NCBI RefSeq assembly: GCF_002979535.1 | Contig: NZ_PCPB01000010.1 | Span: forward strand, 52,656 to 116,655 | Direction: 5' to 3' | DNA length: 64,000 nucleotides | From: Brevundimonas sp. MYb52 | Lineage (GTDB): Bacteria; Pseudomonadota; Alphaproteobacteria; Caulobacterales; Caulobacteraceae | Shown here: in pieces, positions 19,606 to 27,938 of the stretch | Position numbering within the stretch: the stretch's first letter is position 1 | Layout of the letters: each line of letters begins with the position of its first letter | Notes under the pieces: model-generated | The model's input: the letters and a program-made list of their open reading frames with translations, nothing else | What the model was told of the DNA's origin: nothing | The model's database searches: none | Program-made: the position numbers and the translations under genes

Positions 19606-20076
19606 ATGAGCACCCGCGACCATCCCGGCGTCATCGCCCCGCCGCCGCTGATCTATCTCGGTTTCCTGCTGGCCGGGTACGGCGTCGGCCAACTGGTCAG
19701 CGAGCCGTCGCTGGGCCTCAACGTCGATCTGCGGCGCGGACTGGCCTTTACGCTGGTGATCGGCGGCCTGCTGCTGGACGGGATCGCGGCCGGGACCTTC
19801 CGCCGCCTGGGCACGCCGCCCGAGCCGTGGAAGCCGACCACGGCCCTGGCCACCGGCGGCCTCTACAAATACAGCCGCAACCCCATCTATGTCGGCTTCG
19901 GCATCACCTACGCCGGGTTCGCCCTGGCCATGGACAGCCCGGTCGCATTGGCCCTGCTGGTGCCCTGTCTGATCGTGATCGACCGCTTCGTCATCGCGCG
20001 TGAAGAAACCTATCTGAGCGCCAAGTTCGGCGCCGAGTATCAAGCCTACAAAGGAAAGGTCCGCCGATGGCTGTGA
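19606..20076 (+). CDS. isoprenylcysteine carboxyl methyltransferase-family membrane protein
   Basis: 156 aa with about four membrane segments and the family signature near the C-terminus: GGLYKYSRNPIYVGFG, then REETYLSAKFGAEYQAYKGKVRRW. Bacterial members are membrane methyltransferases of unclear substrate. The next gene overlaps it by 10 nt. Confidence 0.88.
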   Translation: MSTRDHPGVIAPPPLIYLGFLLAGYGVGQLVSEPSLGLNVDLRRGLAFTLVIGGLLLDGIAAGTFRRLGTPPEPWKPTTALATGGLYKYSRNPIYVGFGITYAGFALAMDSPVALALLVPCLIVIDRFVIAREETYLSAKFGAEYQAYKGKVRRWL

Positions 20077-20357
20077 CCCCGAACCGCCCCGCGCCCCACG
20101 CCGACGAACTGTCGGAAATGACCATCGAGGAACTGGACGCCGCCTGCAGCCTGCACTGGGTCGAGATGAAATCCGTCACCCCCTGGGGCGACACCTATGA
20201 AGGCACGGCCCCGTCCGGCCGCGCGGTCCAGATCGAGCGTCGCTACCTGTGGGCACATGAGCCCGCGGGCGCCATCGCCGTCGAGGTCGAGGTGCGCGAC
20301 CCGGCCCTGCGCACCGGGGCTGAGGCCCGCGCCGTGATCTCGCCCCCAAACAGTTGA
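20067..20357 (+). CDS. hypothetical protein
   Basis: 96 aa, soluble, no cysteine pair or membrane segment. It begins inside the methyltransferase gene (10-nt overlap), so it is likely translated with it. It contains an acidic start (DELSEMTIEELDAAC) and a beta-rich middle. I do not recognise it. Confidence 0.55.
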   Translation: MAVTPNRPAPHADELSEMTIEELDAACSLHWVEMKSVTPWGDTYEGTAPSGRAVQIERRYLWAHEPAGAIAVEVEVRDPALRTGAEARAVISPPNS

Positions 20358-20424
20358 TCGAACTGCGGCTTTTCGGTCGCCGACGCCGCTTCCCAACCGC
20401 CTCGCGCCGGATTAGCTTCGCCTC

Positions 20425-21432
20425 ATGAAACTCGCCTCGCTCAAGCACGGCCGTGACGGCCGCCTCGTCGTCGTCTCCAATGACCTGAACTGGTTCACGG
20501 ACGCCTTCCTGATCGCCCCCACCCTACAGGCGGCGCTGGATGACTGGGACCGTTGCGAGCCCCTGTTGCGGGCCCTGGCCGAAAGCCTGGAGCACGAAGG
20601 CGTGCCGCGCGGCCGCTTCCATGAGCGCGACGCCGCCGCTCCCCTGCCCCGCGCCTATCAGTGGGCCGATGGCTCGGCCTATGTGAACCACGTCGAACTG
20701 GTGCGCAAAGCCCGCAACGCCGAGATGCCGGCGACCTTCTGGACCGATCCTCTGATGTATCAGGGCGGTTCCGACCACTTCATGGGCCCGCGCGACGCCA
20801 TCCCGCTGAAGGACGAGGCCTGGGGCTGCGACCTGGAGGCCGAGATCGTGGTCGTGACCGGCGACGTGCCCCTGGGCGCCAGCCGCGACGAGGCCCTGGC
20901 CTCGATCCGTCTGGTTGGCCTGGTCAACGACGTCAGCCTGCGCAACCTGATCCCCGGCGAACTGGCCAAGGGCTTCGGTTTCGTCCAGTCCAAGCCGGCC
21001 AGCGCTCTGTCGCCGGTCTTCGTCACCCCGGATGCGCTGGGTGACCGCTGGAAGGACGGCAAGCTGTCGGGCGCCTTGCTGGTGCAACTGAACGGCCAGG
21101 ACTTCGGTCAGGCCGACGCGGGCGTCGACATGACCTTCGACTTCGGCGTCCTGATCGCCCATCTGGCCAAGACCCGCGCCCTGATCGCCGGCTCGATCAT
21201 CGGTTCGGGCACGGTGTCGAACAAGGACGCCGACGGCGGTCCCGGCAAGCCGGTGGCCGAAGGCGGTCTGGGCTATTCCTGCATCGCCGAAGTCCGCACC
21301 GTCGAGACCATCCTGACCGGCGAGGCCAAGACCCCCTTCCTCAAGCATGGCGACACCGTCCGCATCGAAATGCTGGACGACAAGCACCACACCCTCTTCG
21401 GCGCCATCGAACAGACGGTCGCGCCCGCCTGA
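20425..21432 (+). CDS. fumarylacetoacetate hydrolase family protein
   Basis: 335 aa. An N-terminal extension typical of FAA hydrolases precedes the C-terminal fold with acidic metal-binding residues in DEAWGCDLEAEIVVV and a conserved SIIGSGTVSNKD segment. In tyrosine breakdown it would cleave fumarylacetoacetate to fumarate and acetoacetate, and hppD nearby supports that. The superfamily also holds other hydrolases, so I leave the symbol empty. Confidence 0.85.
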   Translation: MKLASLKHGRDGRLVVVSNDLNWFTDAFLIAPTLQAALDDWDRCEPLLRALAESLEHEGVPRGRFHERDAAAPLPRAYQWADGSAYVNHVELVRKARNAEMPATFWTDPLMYQGGSDHFMGPRDAIPLKDEAWGCDLEAEIVVVTGDVPLGASRDEALASIRLVGLVNDVSLRNLIPGELAKGFGFVQSKPASALSPVFVTPDALGDRWKDGKLSGALLVQLNGQDFGQADAGVDMTFDFGVLIAHLAKTRALIAGSIIGSGTVSNKDADGGPGKPVAEGGLGYSCIAEVRTVETILTGEAKTPFLKHGDTVRIEMLDDKHHTLFGAIEQTVAPA

Positions 21433-21495
21433 TCTCCGCTTTTCGAGCGCCGTTCGTCGGGTTAGGCTGACGGCGTTCGGAGGGGGAGTTCCGTC

Positions 21496-22017
21496 ATGTC
21501 GCCGCAAACCATGGGGCCGCTAATCGGCATCGGCGTGGCCCTGATCATCATCCTGCTGCGTAATCGGCGCAAACGGACCCTGCGGCCGCACCTGCTGTGG
21601 GTCATGCCCTTGCTGGTCACGGCGGCGATCGGCTTTGGCCTGTGGGCCAACACCCAGCATCCGCATTTCGGCCCCCTGGCCTGGATCGCCTTCATCGCGG
21701 CTCTGGCGCTTGGCTGCCTCGCCGGCTGGCAGCGCGGCAAGACCATCACCATCGAGAAGGAGCCGGACGGCTCGCTGAAGGCCCAGGCCTCGCCCCTGGG
21801 GCTGATTCTGGTCGTCGGCCTGTTCGCGGCGCGCGCGGGCCTGCGCGAGGTGATGGAAGCCAACGCCGCCGCCTGGCATCTGGACGCCGTGGTCGTCACC
21901 GACGCCTTCATGCTGTTCGCCGTCGGCATGATCGTGACCCAGCGCATCGAACTCTACATCCGCGCCCGCCGCATCCTGGCCGGCGGAAGCGACAGCCATG
22001 TCGAGATCGCGGCGTGA
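21496..22017 (+). CDS. CcdC-like (DUF1453) membrane protein
   Basis: 173 aa with about four membrane segments, a basic cluster after the first (RNRRKRTLRP), and a hydrophilic loop (TITIEKEPDGSLKAQASPLG) as in the CcdC/DUF1453 family. Function unknown. The start follows GGAGGGGGAG. The next gene's GTG overlaps its stop. Confidence 0.65.
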   Translation: MSPQTMGPLIGIGVALIIILLRNRRKRTLRPHLLWVMPLLVTAAIGFGLWANTQHPHFGPLAWIAFIAALALGCLAGWQRGKTITIEKEPDGSLKAQASPLGLILVVGLFAARAGLREVMEANAAAWHLDAVVVTDAFMLFAVGMIVTQRIELYIRARRILAGGSDSHVEIAA

Positions 22018-22604
22018 AGACCGCCCTGATCGCCGCCGCAGCCCTGGCCCACGCCATCCCCCTCCTGGCCCAGGACACGGCGAGCGACTGGGACATGACC
22101 CGCGATCCGGACAAGAAACTGGTCATCGCCTACACCGCGTTTGACAACGGCCTGGGCATCGGCGCGCGCTGCATGAACGGCTCGTTCCAGGTCTTGATCA
22201 GCGGCTTGCCCCCGGCAACCGGCGCGACGCGCACCTTGAAGGTCGCGTTCCAGGACGACGACTTCAACGACCAGCGCTGGAATGTGGCCGAGAACCCCGT
22301 GGTCGCCATCAGCGACAGCCCCAGCCCCCTGGCCCGCGACATGCGCGAAGGCGGCAAGATGCAGGTCATTGTGCCGGGAGGCGGCGAGGGCGGACGCAAT
22401 CTGCGCTATGTTCTGGACCTGCCCGCCTCGAGCACCGCCATCGACGAAGCCTTGCAAGCCTGCGGTCGCCCCTTGGTCGATCCACGCGACGCAGAACTCG
22501 ACGCCCTCGCGGACGACGGGCTGCCGCTAGACACTGAGTGGTCGCGGCCCCCGAACCCGCCTATCCTCGGGGACGGACCTATTCCCGCGGGTTCGCCACG
22601 GTGA
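22014..22604 (+). CDS. secreted protein, N-terminal part of a frameshifted TonB-C-domain gene
   Basis: 196 aa from GTG 22014 (GTGA overlap with the preceding gene). Signal peptide VKTALIAAAALAHAIPLLAQ. The body ends at LDTEWSRPPNP, just where TonB C-terminal domains begin, and then runs into a Pro/Gly tail and stop. Inserting one C in the five-C run at 22548-22552 would join it in frame to the next entry, giving WSRPPEPAYPR, a classic entry into this domain. So this is probably one gene of about 270 aa broken by a real or sequencing deletion. Confidence 0.7.
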   Translation: MKTALIAAAALAHAIPLLAQDTASDWDMTRDPDKKLVIAYTAFDNGLGIGARCMNGSFQVLISGLPPATGATRTLKVAFQDDDFNDQRWNVAENPVVAISDSPSPLARDMREGGKMQVIVPGGGEGGRNLRYVLDLPASSTAIDEALQACGRPLVDPRDAELDALADDGLPLDTEWSRPPNPPILGDGPIPAGSPR

Positions 22605-22822
22605 GTTGCTTGACCCAGCCCGACGGCCGCGTGCGCGACTGCGTGGTCGAGACGGAGCACCCCATCGACGGCGGTTTCGGCCAGGCGGCGATTGAGGCGA
22701 CGCGTCGCGCTCGGCTGCGGAACAAGAATGGCGGCGAGGTGCCGTTGGGCATGATCCAGTACCGAACCACCTTTACGATGGAATCCTCCCCCTCCACGGG
22801 AAGCCGTCTGAGATCCAATTAA
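22538..22822 (+). CDS. TonB C-terminal-like domain, displaced frame of the preceding gene
   Basis: The frame reads PAYPRGRTYSRGFATVSC, then RDCVVETEHPIDGGFGQAAIEATRRARLR, matching the TonB C-terminal (energy transducer) domain layout. It has no signal peptide or credible start of its own; the GTG at 22538 lies inside the previous gene. It is best read as the second half of the gene that begins at 22014. Confidence 0.65.
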   Translation: MVAAPEPAYPRGRTYSRGFATVSCLTQPDGRVRDCVVETEHPIDGGFGQAAIEATRRARLRNKNGGEVPLGMIQYRTTFTMESSPSTGSRLRSN

Positions 22823-22837
22823 TCGTCAGCGCTGCGA

Positions 22838-22865
22838 TTGACCCCCCGAATTCCGCCGCTAGATT
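22838..22865 (+). promoter_or_regulatory. promoter of tRNA-Leu
   Basis: TTGACC at 22838-22843 and TAGATT at 22860-22865, spaced 16 nt, sit about 20 nt before the tRNA 5' end. Confidence 0.6.
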
Positions 22866-22884
22866 GCGCGCCTCCCAGACCTGT

Positions 22885-22969
22885 GCCGGTGTGGTGGAAT
22901 TGGTAGACGCGCTGGATTCAAAATCCTGTTCCGAGAGGAGTGCCGGTTCGAGCCCGGCCACCGGCACCA
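22885..22969 (+). tRNA. tRNA-Leu (anticodon CAA)
   Basis: 85 nt with encoded CCA. Acceptor arms GCCGGTG and CACCGGC pair fully. The D-arm has the Leu-type GGTGGAATTGGTAGAC, the anticodon CAA is at 22919-22921, a long variable arm follows (class II tRNA), and the T-arm is GGTTCGAGCCC. One T-T mismatch occurs in the anticodon stem. Confidence 0.97.
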
Positions 22970-22980
22970 CATCTGGATGA

Positions 22981-23006
22981 GCGCCCCAAGGCGCCGTCTT
23001 CTTTTT
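22981..23006 (+). terminator. terminator after tRNA-Leu
   Basis: GCGCC and GGCGC arms around a 4-nt loop, followed by CGTCTTCTTTTT. The stem is short but the T-rich tail is clear. Confidence 0.6.
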
Positions 23007-23130
23007 GACCGACATCGTCATCGACCCGAACGCAGCCTTAGCCGTTCTGGCGCATTCCGCTTGGCGAGGAGGGATGTCGCGCGCCCGCGACATGGGCCGA
23101 AACAAAGAATGAGTCCCACCGCACTTGATT

Positions 23131-23152
23131 AAGCGGACACAAGTGTCCACTT
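23131..23152. promoter_or_regulatory. operator for the TetR regulator
   Basis: GGACAC-AA-GTGTCC at 23135-23148 is a perfect inverted repeat, extended by AAG/CTT on the outside. It lies 10 nt before the tetR start, the usual place for autoregulation of a TetR efflux operon. Confidence 0.75.
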
Positions 23153-23162
23153 GGCGATCTTC

Positions 23163-23723
23163 ATGACCCGTCCCCTGAGAAAAGACGCCGCCCAACGCCG
23201 CGAGGCCCTGCTGCAGGCCGCCGCCGAGGCCTTTGCGCGCGACGGACTGGAGACGCCCCTGCACGTCATCGCCGAGCGGGCGGGGGTGGGACGGGCGACC
23301 CTCTATCGCAACTTCGCCGACCGCTCCGAGCTGGCCTTGGCGGTCTTCGTCGGACAGATCGACGACTTGCACGAACGCACCCAGGCGCGGCTGGACGACC
23401 CGGATGTCTTTCTGTGGTTCCTCGGCCAGATGGTCGAGCTGATGATCCAGAGCGCGGGCCTGGCCGGCGCCATCCGCGATCTGAAGGACGAGGCCCTGGC
23501 CCCGATCCGCACCGGGCTGAAGCGCGCGGGGGCCGAGGCCCTGGCCGTGTCGCAGGCGGCGGGCCGGGTGCGGACCGATCTGAGCGTCGAGGACACCCGC
23601 GTCCTGGCCCTGATGCTGGGGGCGCCGTCGCGCACCGTCGGGGCGGCGGACCGGGATCAACTGAGCCGCCGCGCGCTGGAGCTGGTGCTGGACGCGGTGA
23701 AGCCTGAAAGGCGCGCCGCATGA
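23163..23723 (+). CDS. TetR/AcrR family regulator of efflux operon
   Basis: 186 aa from ATG 23163. The N-terminal helix-turn-helix is visible (REALLQAAAEAFARDGLE, then AGVGRATLYRNFADRSEL). The ligand-binding half is variable. Its stop overlaps the start of the EmrB-type pump gene by 4 nt, and a perfect operator lies just upstream, so it most likely represses this operon until a drug binds. TTG 23151 would add four residues. Confidence 0.92.
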   Translation: MTRPLRKDAAQRREALLQAAAEAFARDGLETPLHVIAERAGVGRATLYRNFADRSELALAVFVGQIDDLHERTQARLDDPDVFLWFLGQMVELMIQSAGLAGAIRDLKDEALAPIRTGLKRAGAEALAVSQAAGRVRTDLSVEDTRVLALMLGAPSRTVGAADRDQLSRRALELVLDAVKPERRAA

Positions 23724-25405
23724 GCCGCCGCAACTGGGATCTGCCCTGGGACGACTATCTGGCGACGTTGAAGCCGCACGAGCGGCCGGCCCTGCCCGGT
23801 TCGCCCGCCACGCCCGATCATTCGACGCCCTGGCGGCTGGCCTATGCCTGCGTCGGGGTTCTGGTGGCCCTGACCGGCAGTCTGGGCAATGCGGCGGTGA
23901 CGGCCAACATCCCCCTGCTGGCGGGCTCTCTGGGCGTGACGACGACCGAGGCCTCCTGGCTGCCCATCGTCTTCGTCATGACCAACGCCTGCATGAACCT
24001 GCTGCTGGTCAAGTTCAGGATGCAGTACGGGCTGCGGCTGTTCACCGAGATCATCCTGATGATCTTCCTGGCGACGGCGACCGCTCACCTCTTCCTCGAG
24101 GACTACGGCTCGACCCTGGTGGTGCGCGGCATCGCCGGGATCGCGGCGGCGGGGATGTCGACGCTCGGCATCCTCTACATCATCCAGGCCTTTCCGGCGC
24201 AGCACCGGCTGAAGGGCATCATCATCGGCGTCGGCCTGTCCAGCCTGGCCATTCCCCTGGCGCGGCTGGGAGTCGGCTATCTGCTGGATCGCGACCTGTG
24301 GCGAGCCGTCTACATGTTCGACCTGGGGCTGGTGCTGATCGCCCTGCCCGCCGTCTTCGCCCTGAAGATGCCGCCGTCGCAGCGGGTCAAGGCCTTCGAG
24401 ACGCTGGACTTCGTCACCTTCGCCCTGTTCGCGCCGGGGGTGGCTCTGCTGACTGCGGTTCTGGGCCTAGGTCGCATCGTCTGGTGGACCGAGGCGCCGT
24501 GGATCGGCCTGGCCCTGATCGGGGCCCTGGTGCTGCTGACCGCCGCCGTCATCATCGAATACAACCGCGCCAATCCCCTGATCGACCTGAAATGGCTGGC
24601 CGGCGGCGACATCGTGCGGCTGCTTCTGGCCATCCTGCTGGTGCGGATCGTCCTGTCGGAGCAGACGACCGGCGCGGTCGGCTTCCTGCAGCAGATGGGC
24701 CTGGGCTACGAGCAGATGCACAGTCTGTTCTGGGTCATGCTGTTCGCCACGGCGGCGGGGACCCTGACCAGCGCCTTCACCCTGAACCCGACCAAGCTGT
24801 GGAAGCCCATCTCCATCGCGCTCGGCCTGATCGCCGTCGGCGCCTTCATGGACAGCCACGCTACGGTGCTGACGCGCCCGGCCAACCTCTATTTCAGCCA
24901 GGCCCTGCTGGGCTTCGCCGCCGCCTTCTTCATCGGCCCGACCATGATTATCGGCTTCGGCAAGGTGCTGCAGGGCGGCGGCAAGCACATGGTCAGCTTC
25001 ATCGTCGTCTTTTCGATCGGCCAGAATGTCGGCGGCCTTATGGGCTCGGCCCTGGTCGGCACCATCCAGACCCTGCGCGAGAAATTTCACTCCAACCAGT
25101 TGAGCGCCCACATCGACATGGGCGACCCCGAGGTGGTGCTGCGGCTGCAGCAACTGGGCGGGGCCTACGCCCACACCGTCGGCGACGCCGCCCAGCGACA
25201 GGCCCTGGCGCTGAAGCTGCTGCAACAGCAGATCAGCCAGCAGGCCCAGGTGCTGGCCTATAACGACGTCTTTCTGCTGATCGCCGCCGCCGCCGCAGTG
25301 GGCGCGCTCTGGGTCGCCGTGAACCATTATCGCCCCCGTATCGAGGCGCGCCGCGCCGCCCACCGCGAGGCGGCCCAGGCCGCCGCCGCCGCCGCTGTCG
25401 AATGA
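23720..25405 (+). CDS. EmrB-type MFS multidrug transporter (DHA2, 14 segments)
   Basis: 561 aa, about 14 membrane segments, as in EmrB/QacA. The segment NAAVTANIPLLAGSLGVTTTEASW is similar to the substrate-path start of this family. The C-terminal long loop and last segment are typical of EmrB partners. It should work with the periplasmic adaptor downstream and an outer-membrane channel encoded elsewhere. Confidence 0.92.
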   Translation: MSRRNWDLPWDDYLATLKPHERPALPGSPATPDHSTPWRLAYACVGVLVALTGSLGNAAVTANIPLLAGSLGVTTTEASWLPIVFVMTNACMNLLLVKFRMQYGLRLFTEIILMIFLATATAHLFLEDYGSTLVVRGIAGIAAAGMSTLGILYIIQAFPAQHRLKGIIIGVGLSSLAIPLARLGVGYLLDRDLWRAVYMFDLGLVLIALPAVFALKMPPSQRVKAFETLDFVTFALFAPGVALLTAVLGLGRIVWWTEAPWIGLALIGALVLLTAAVIIEYNRANPLIDLKWLAGGDIVRLLLAILLVRIVLSEQTTGAVGFLQQMGLGYEQMHSLFWVMLFATAAGTLTSAFTLNPTKLWKPISIALGLIAVGAFMDSHATVLTRPANLYFSQALLGFAAAFFIGPTMIIGFGKVLQGGGKHMVSFIVVFSIGQNVGGLMGSALVGTIQTLREKFHSNQLSAHIDMGDPEVVLRLQQLGGAYAHTVGDAAQRQALALKLLQQQISQQAQVLAYNDVFLLIAAAAAVGALWVAVNHYRPRIEARRAAHREAAQAAAAAAVE

Positions 25406-25418
25406 CCCGGACCCGACC

Positions 25419-26561
25419 ATGACCGACGCTACTCCCGCTTCCTCCTCGGGCCCAGCTCAAGCCCCCGCCGCGCCGGCCGCTCCCCCGCCGCCGCCCGCGC
25501 CCGCCGCTGCGCCCCAGCCGTCCAGCGGCCGCCGCGTCATGATCAGCGTGGTGCTGGCCCTGCTCGCCCTGGTCGGGGTCGGGCTGATCCTGCACGCCTG
25601 GCGTCTGCCGCCCTTCGACGGCGGCCCCCAGGTCACGGACAACGCCTATGTGCGCGGTCAGGTGACGGTCATCAGCCCCCAGGTCAGCGGTTATGTCACC
25701 GCGGTCGAGGTGCAGGACTTCCAGACCGTGCAGCAGGGCCAGCTTCTGGCCACCGTGGACGACCGTATCTATCGCCAGCGGCTGGATCAGGCGAAGGCGG
25801 CCCTGCATTCGGCCGAAGCGGCTCTGGCCAACTCGACCCAGAGCCAGGCCTCGGCCCGCGGCTCGGTCGCCCAGACCCGCGCCTCCATCGCCGGGGCTGA
25901 ATCCGCCGTGACGAAAGCCCGCGCCGACGCCCAGCGCGTACGCACCCTGTTCGCCGGAGGCTGGGTCGCCCAGGCCCAGGTGGATGTCGCCCAGAACGCC
26001 CTGCGCGCCGCTGAGGCGCAACTGGCCGCCGCCCGCGCCGCCGAGGGCGTGGCCCAGACCGGCGTGACCTCGGCCGTGGTCGGGCGCGGCTCGCTGGAGG
26101 CCGCGGTCGAGAACGCCCAGGCCCAGGTGCGCCTGGCCCAGATCGATCTGGACAATACCCGCATCGAGGCTCCGCGCGCCGGACGTCTGGGCGAGGTCGC
26201 GGTCCGCGTCGGCCAGCAGGTCGCCGTGGGCACGCAACTGACCGCCCTGGTCCCCGACGTGGTCTGGGTCACAGCCAATATGAAGGAGACGCAGATGCGC
26301 GACGTCCGCGTCGGTCAGCCGGTCGAGGTCGCCGTCGACGCCCTGGGCGGGGCGAAGCTGAAGGGCAAGGTCGAGCGCATCTCGCCCGCCGCTGGGTCCG
26401 AATTCAGCGTCATCCGCCCCGACAACGCCACCGGCAACTTCACCAAGGTGGCCCAGCGCATCCCGGTCCGCATCTCCATCGATCCCGGTCAGGAAGCGGC
26501 GACGCGACTGGCCCCCGGCATGTCGGTGACGGCGCGGATCGACGTCGCCGGCGCCCGCTGA
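25419..26561 (+). CDS. EmrA/HlyD-family periplasmic adaptor
   Basis: 380 aa. A Pro/Ala-rich cytoplasmic start, one membrane segment (VMISVVLALLALVGVGLIL), then the biotinyl-lipoyl-like half-motif (NAYVRGQVTVISPQVSGYV), a long coiled-coil hairpin rich in Ala/Gln (residues 105-235) and the second lipoyl half (DNTRIEAPRAGRLGEV). It bridges the EmrB-type pump to an outer-membrane channel. Third gene of the operon, 13 nt after the pump. Confidence 0.93.
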   Translation: MTDATPASSSGPAQAPAAPAAPPPPPAPAAAPQPSSGRRVMISVVLALLALVGVGLILHAWRLPPFDGGPQVTDNAYVRGQVTVISPQVSGYVTAVEVQDFQTVQQGQLLATVDDRIYRQRLDQAKAALHSAEAALANSTQSQASARGSVAQTRASIAGAESAVTKARADAQRVRTLFAGGWVAQAQVDVAQNALRAAEAQLAAARAAEGVAQTGVTSAVVGRGSLEAAVENAQAQVRLAQIDLDNTRIEAPRAGRLGEVAVRVGQQVAVGTQLTALVPDVVWVTANMKETQMRDVRVGQPVEVAVDALGGAKLKGKVERISPAAGSEFSVIRPDNATGNFTKVAQRIPVRISIDPGQEAATRLAPGMSVTARIDVAGAR

Positions 26562-26594
26562 ACCGCGCCGACGCGAAAACTTCATCCAGCTTGA

Positions 26595-26619
26595 GGGTTG
26601 CGTCAGGCTGACGCAGCCC
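26595..26619. promoter_or_regulatory. dyad upstream of Bcr/CflA pump gene
   Basis: TGCGTCA-GGC-TGACGCA, extended by GGG/CCC with one wobble pair, lies between the adaptor gene and the next pump gene, 14 nt before its start. There is no T tract, so an operator or a translation-blocking hairpin is more likely than a terminator. Confidence 0.5.
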
Positions 26620-26632
26620 GCATCTGGTCCCG

Positions 26633-27886
26633 ATGACCAGCACCCCCACCGCCACAGCCACGACGCCCAAGGGGCCGGGGTTCGCCGAATTCGTCTGCCT
26701 GATCGCCGTCATGATGGCGATGAACGCCCTGGCCATCGACGCCATGCTGCCGGCCCTGCCGCACATCGGCGAGGATCTGGGCGTCGTCAACGAGAACACG
26801 CGTCAGTGGGTGATCACCGCCTATCTGCTGGGCTTTGGCGGAGCGCAGCTCTTCTACGGTCCACTGGCGGATCGGTTCGGGCGTCGCCCCATCCTGTTCG
26901 TCGGCATCGGTCTCTATGTGGCCTTCAGCATCCTGGCCGCCTTCGCCCAGTCGTTCGAGTGGCTGATCCTGTCGCGCATCGGCATGGGTCTGGGCTCGGC
27001 GGCGACGCGGGTCCTGGCCGTGTCGATCGTGCGCGACCGCTATTCCGGGCGGACCATGGCGCGGGTCATGTCGCTGAGCTTCCTGGTCTTCCTCGGCGTG
27101 CCCATCCTGGCCCCGACGGTCGGCCAGTTGATCATGCTGGTGGCGCCCTGGCGCTGGATCTTCGGCTTCTTCGCCCTGTTCGGCGGGTCCTTCCTGCTGT
27201 GGGCCGCCCTGCGCCTGCCCGAAACCCTGCACCCCGAAGACCGCATGCCGATCAAGGTCAAGCGCATCGCGGGCGCCTTTGGTCAGGCCCTGACCAGCCG
27301 CATCGGCATGGGCTACACCCTGGCCATGACGGCGATCAGCGGCGCCCTGTTCGCCTTCATCAACTCGTCGCAGCAGATCTTCTTCGACGTCTTCAAGTCG
27401 CCCGGCCTGTTCACCACCGTCTTCGCCATGGTGGCCGGCGGCATCGCCCTGGCCTCGGTGCTGAACTCGCGCATGGTGGAAAAACTGGGCTCGCGCCTGA
27501 TCGCCCACACCGCCCTGTTCGGCTTCATCGGTTTCAGCCTGCTGCACGCCGCCATCGCCTATGCCGGCCACGACAGCCTGTGGGTCTTCGCCGCGCTGCA
27601 GGCCTGCAAGATGTTCTGCTTCGGCTTCATCGCCGGCAACTTCGGCTCCATGGCCATGGAGCCCATGGGCCATATCGCCGGCACGGCGGCCTCGGCCCAG
27701 GGCTTCATCTCGACCATAGGCGGCGCCCTGCTGGGATTCTGGATCGGCCAGCATTTCGACGGCACCACCGTGCCGATGACGGTCGGTTTCGCCGTGCTGG
27801 GCTTCGTCGCCCTGCTGCTGGTGCTGACCGCCGAAAAGGGACGGCTGTTCAAGGCGCACCACCTGCCGCCCACCGCAAAGGCTTGA
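26633..27886 (+). CDS. Bcr/CflA-type MFS drug efflux transporter
   Basis: 417 aa, 12 membrane segments. It has the DHA1 signatures AIDAMLPALPHIGEDLG in segment 1, the motif GPLADRFGRRPILFVG between segments 2 and 3, and VRDRYSGRTMARVMS later. This matches the bicyclomycin/chloramphenicol-type efflux group. It follows the TetR-EmrBA operon but is separated by 71 nt with a dyad, so it may be regulated apart. Confidence 0.92.
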   Translation: MTSTPTATATTPKGPGFAEFVCLIAVMMAMNALAIDAMLPALPHIGEDLGVVNENTRQWVITAYLLGFGGAQLFYGPLADRFGRRPILFVGIGLYVAFSILAAFAQSFEWLILSRIGMGLGSAATRVLAVSIVRDRYSGRTMARVMSLSFLVFLGVPILAPTVGQLIMLVAPWRWIFGFFALFGGSFLLWAALRLPETLHPEDRMPIKVKRIAGAFGQALTSRIGMGYTLAMTAISGALFAFINSSQQIFFDVFKSPGLFTTVFAMVAGGIALASVLNSRMVEKLGSRLIAHTALFGFIGFSLLHAAIAYAGHDSLWVFAALQACKMFCFGFIAGNFGSMAMEPMGHIAGTAASAQGFISTIGGALLGFWIGQHFDGTTVPMTVGFAVLGFVALLLVLTAEKGRLFKAHHLPPTAKA

Positions 27887-27938
27887 TCTTTCGGGTCGGA
27901 GGGAGCCTTTTCGCACGCATCTGAATACGGAGCGTTCG

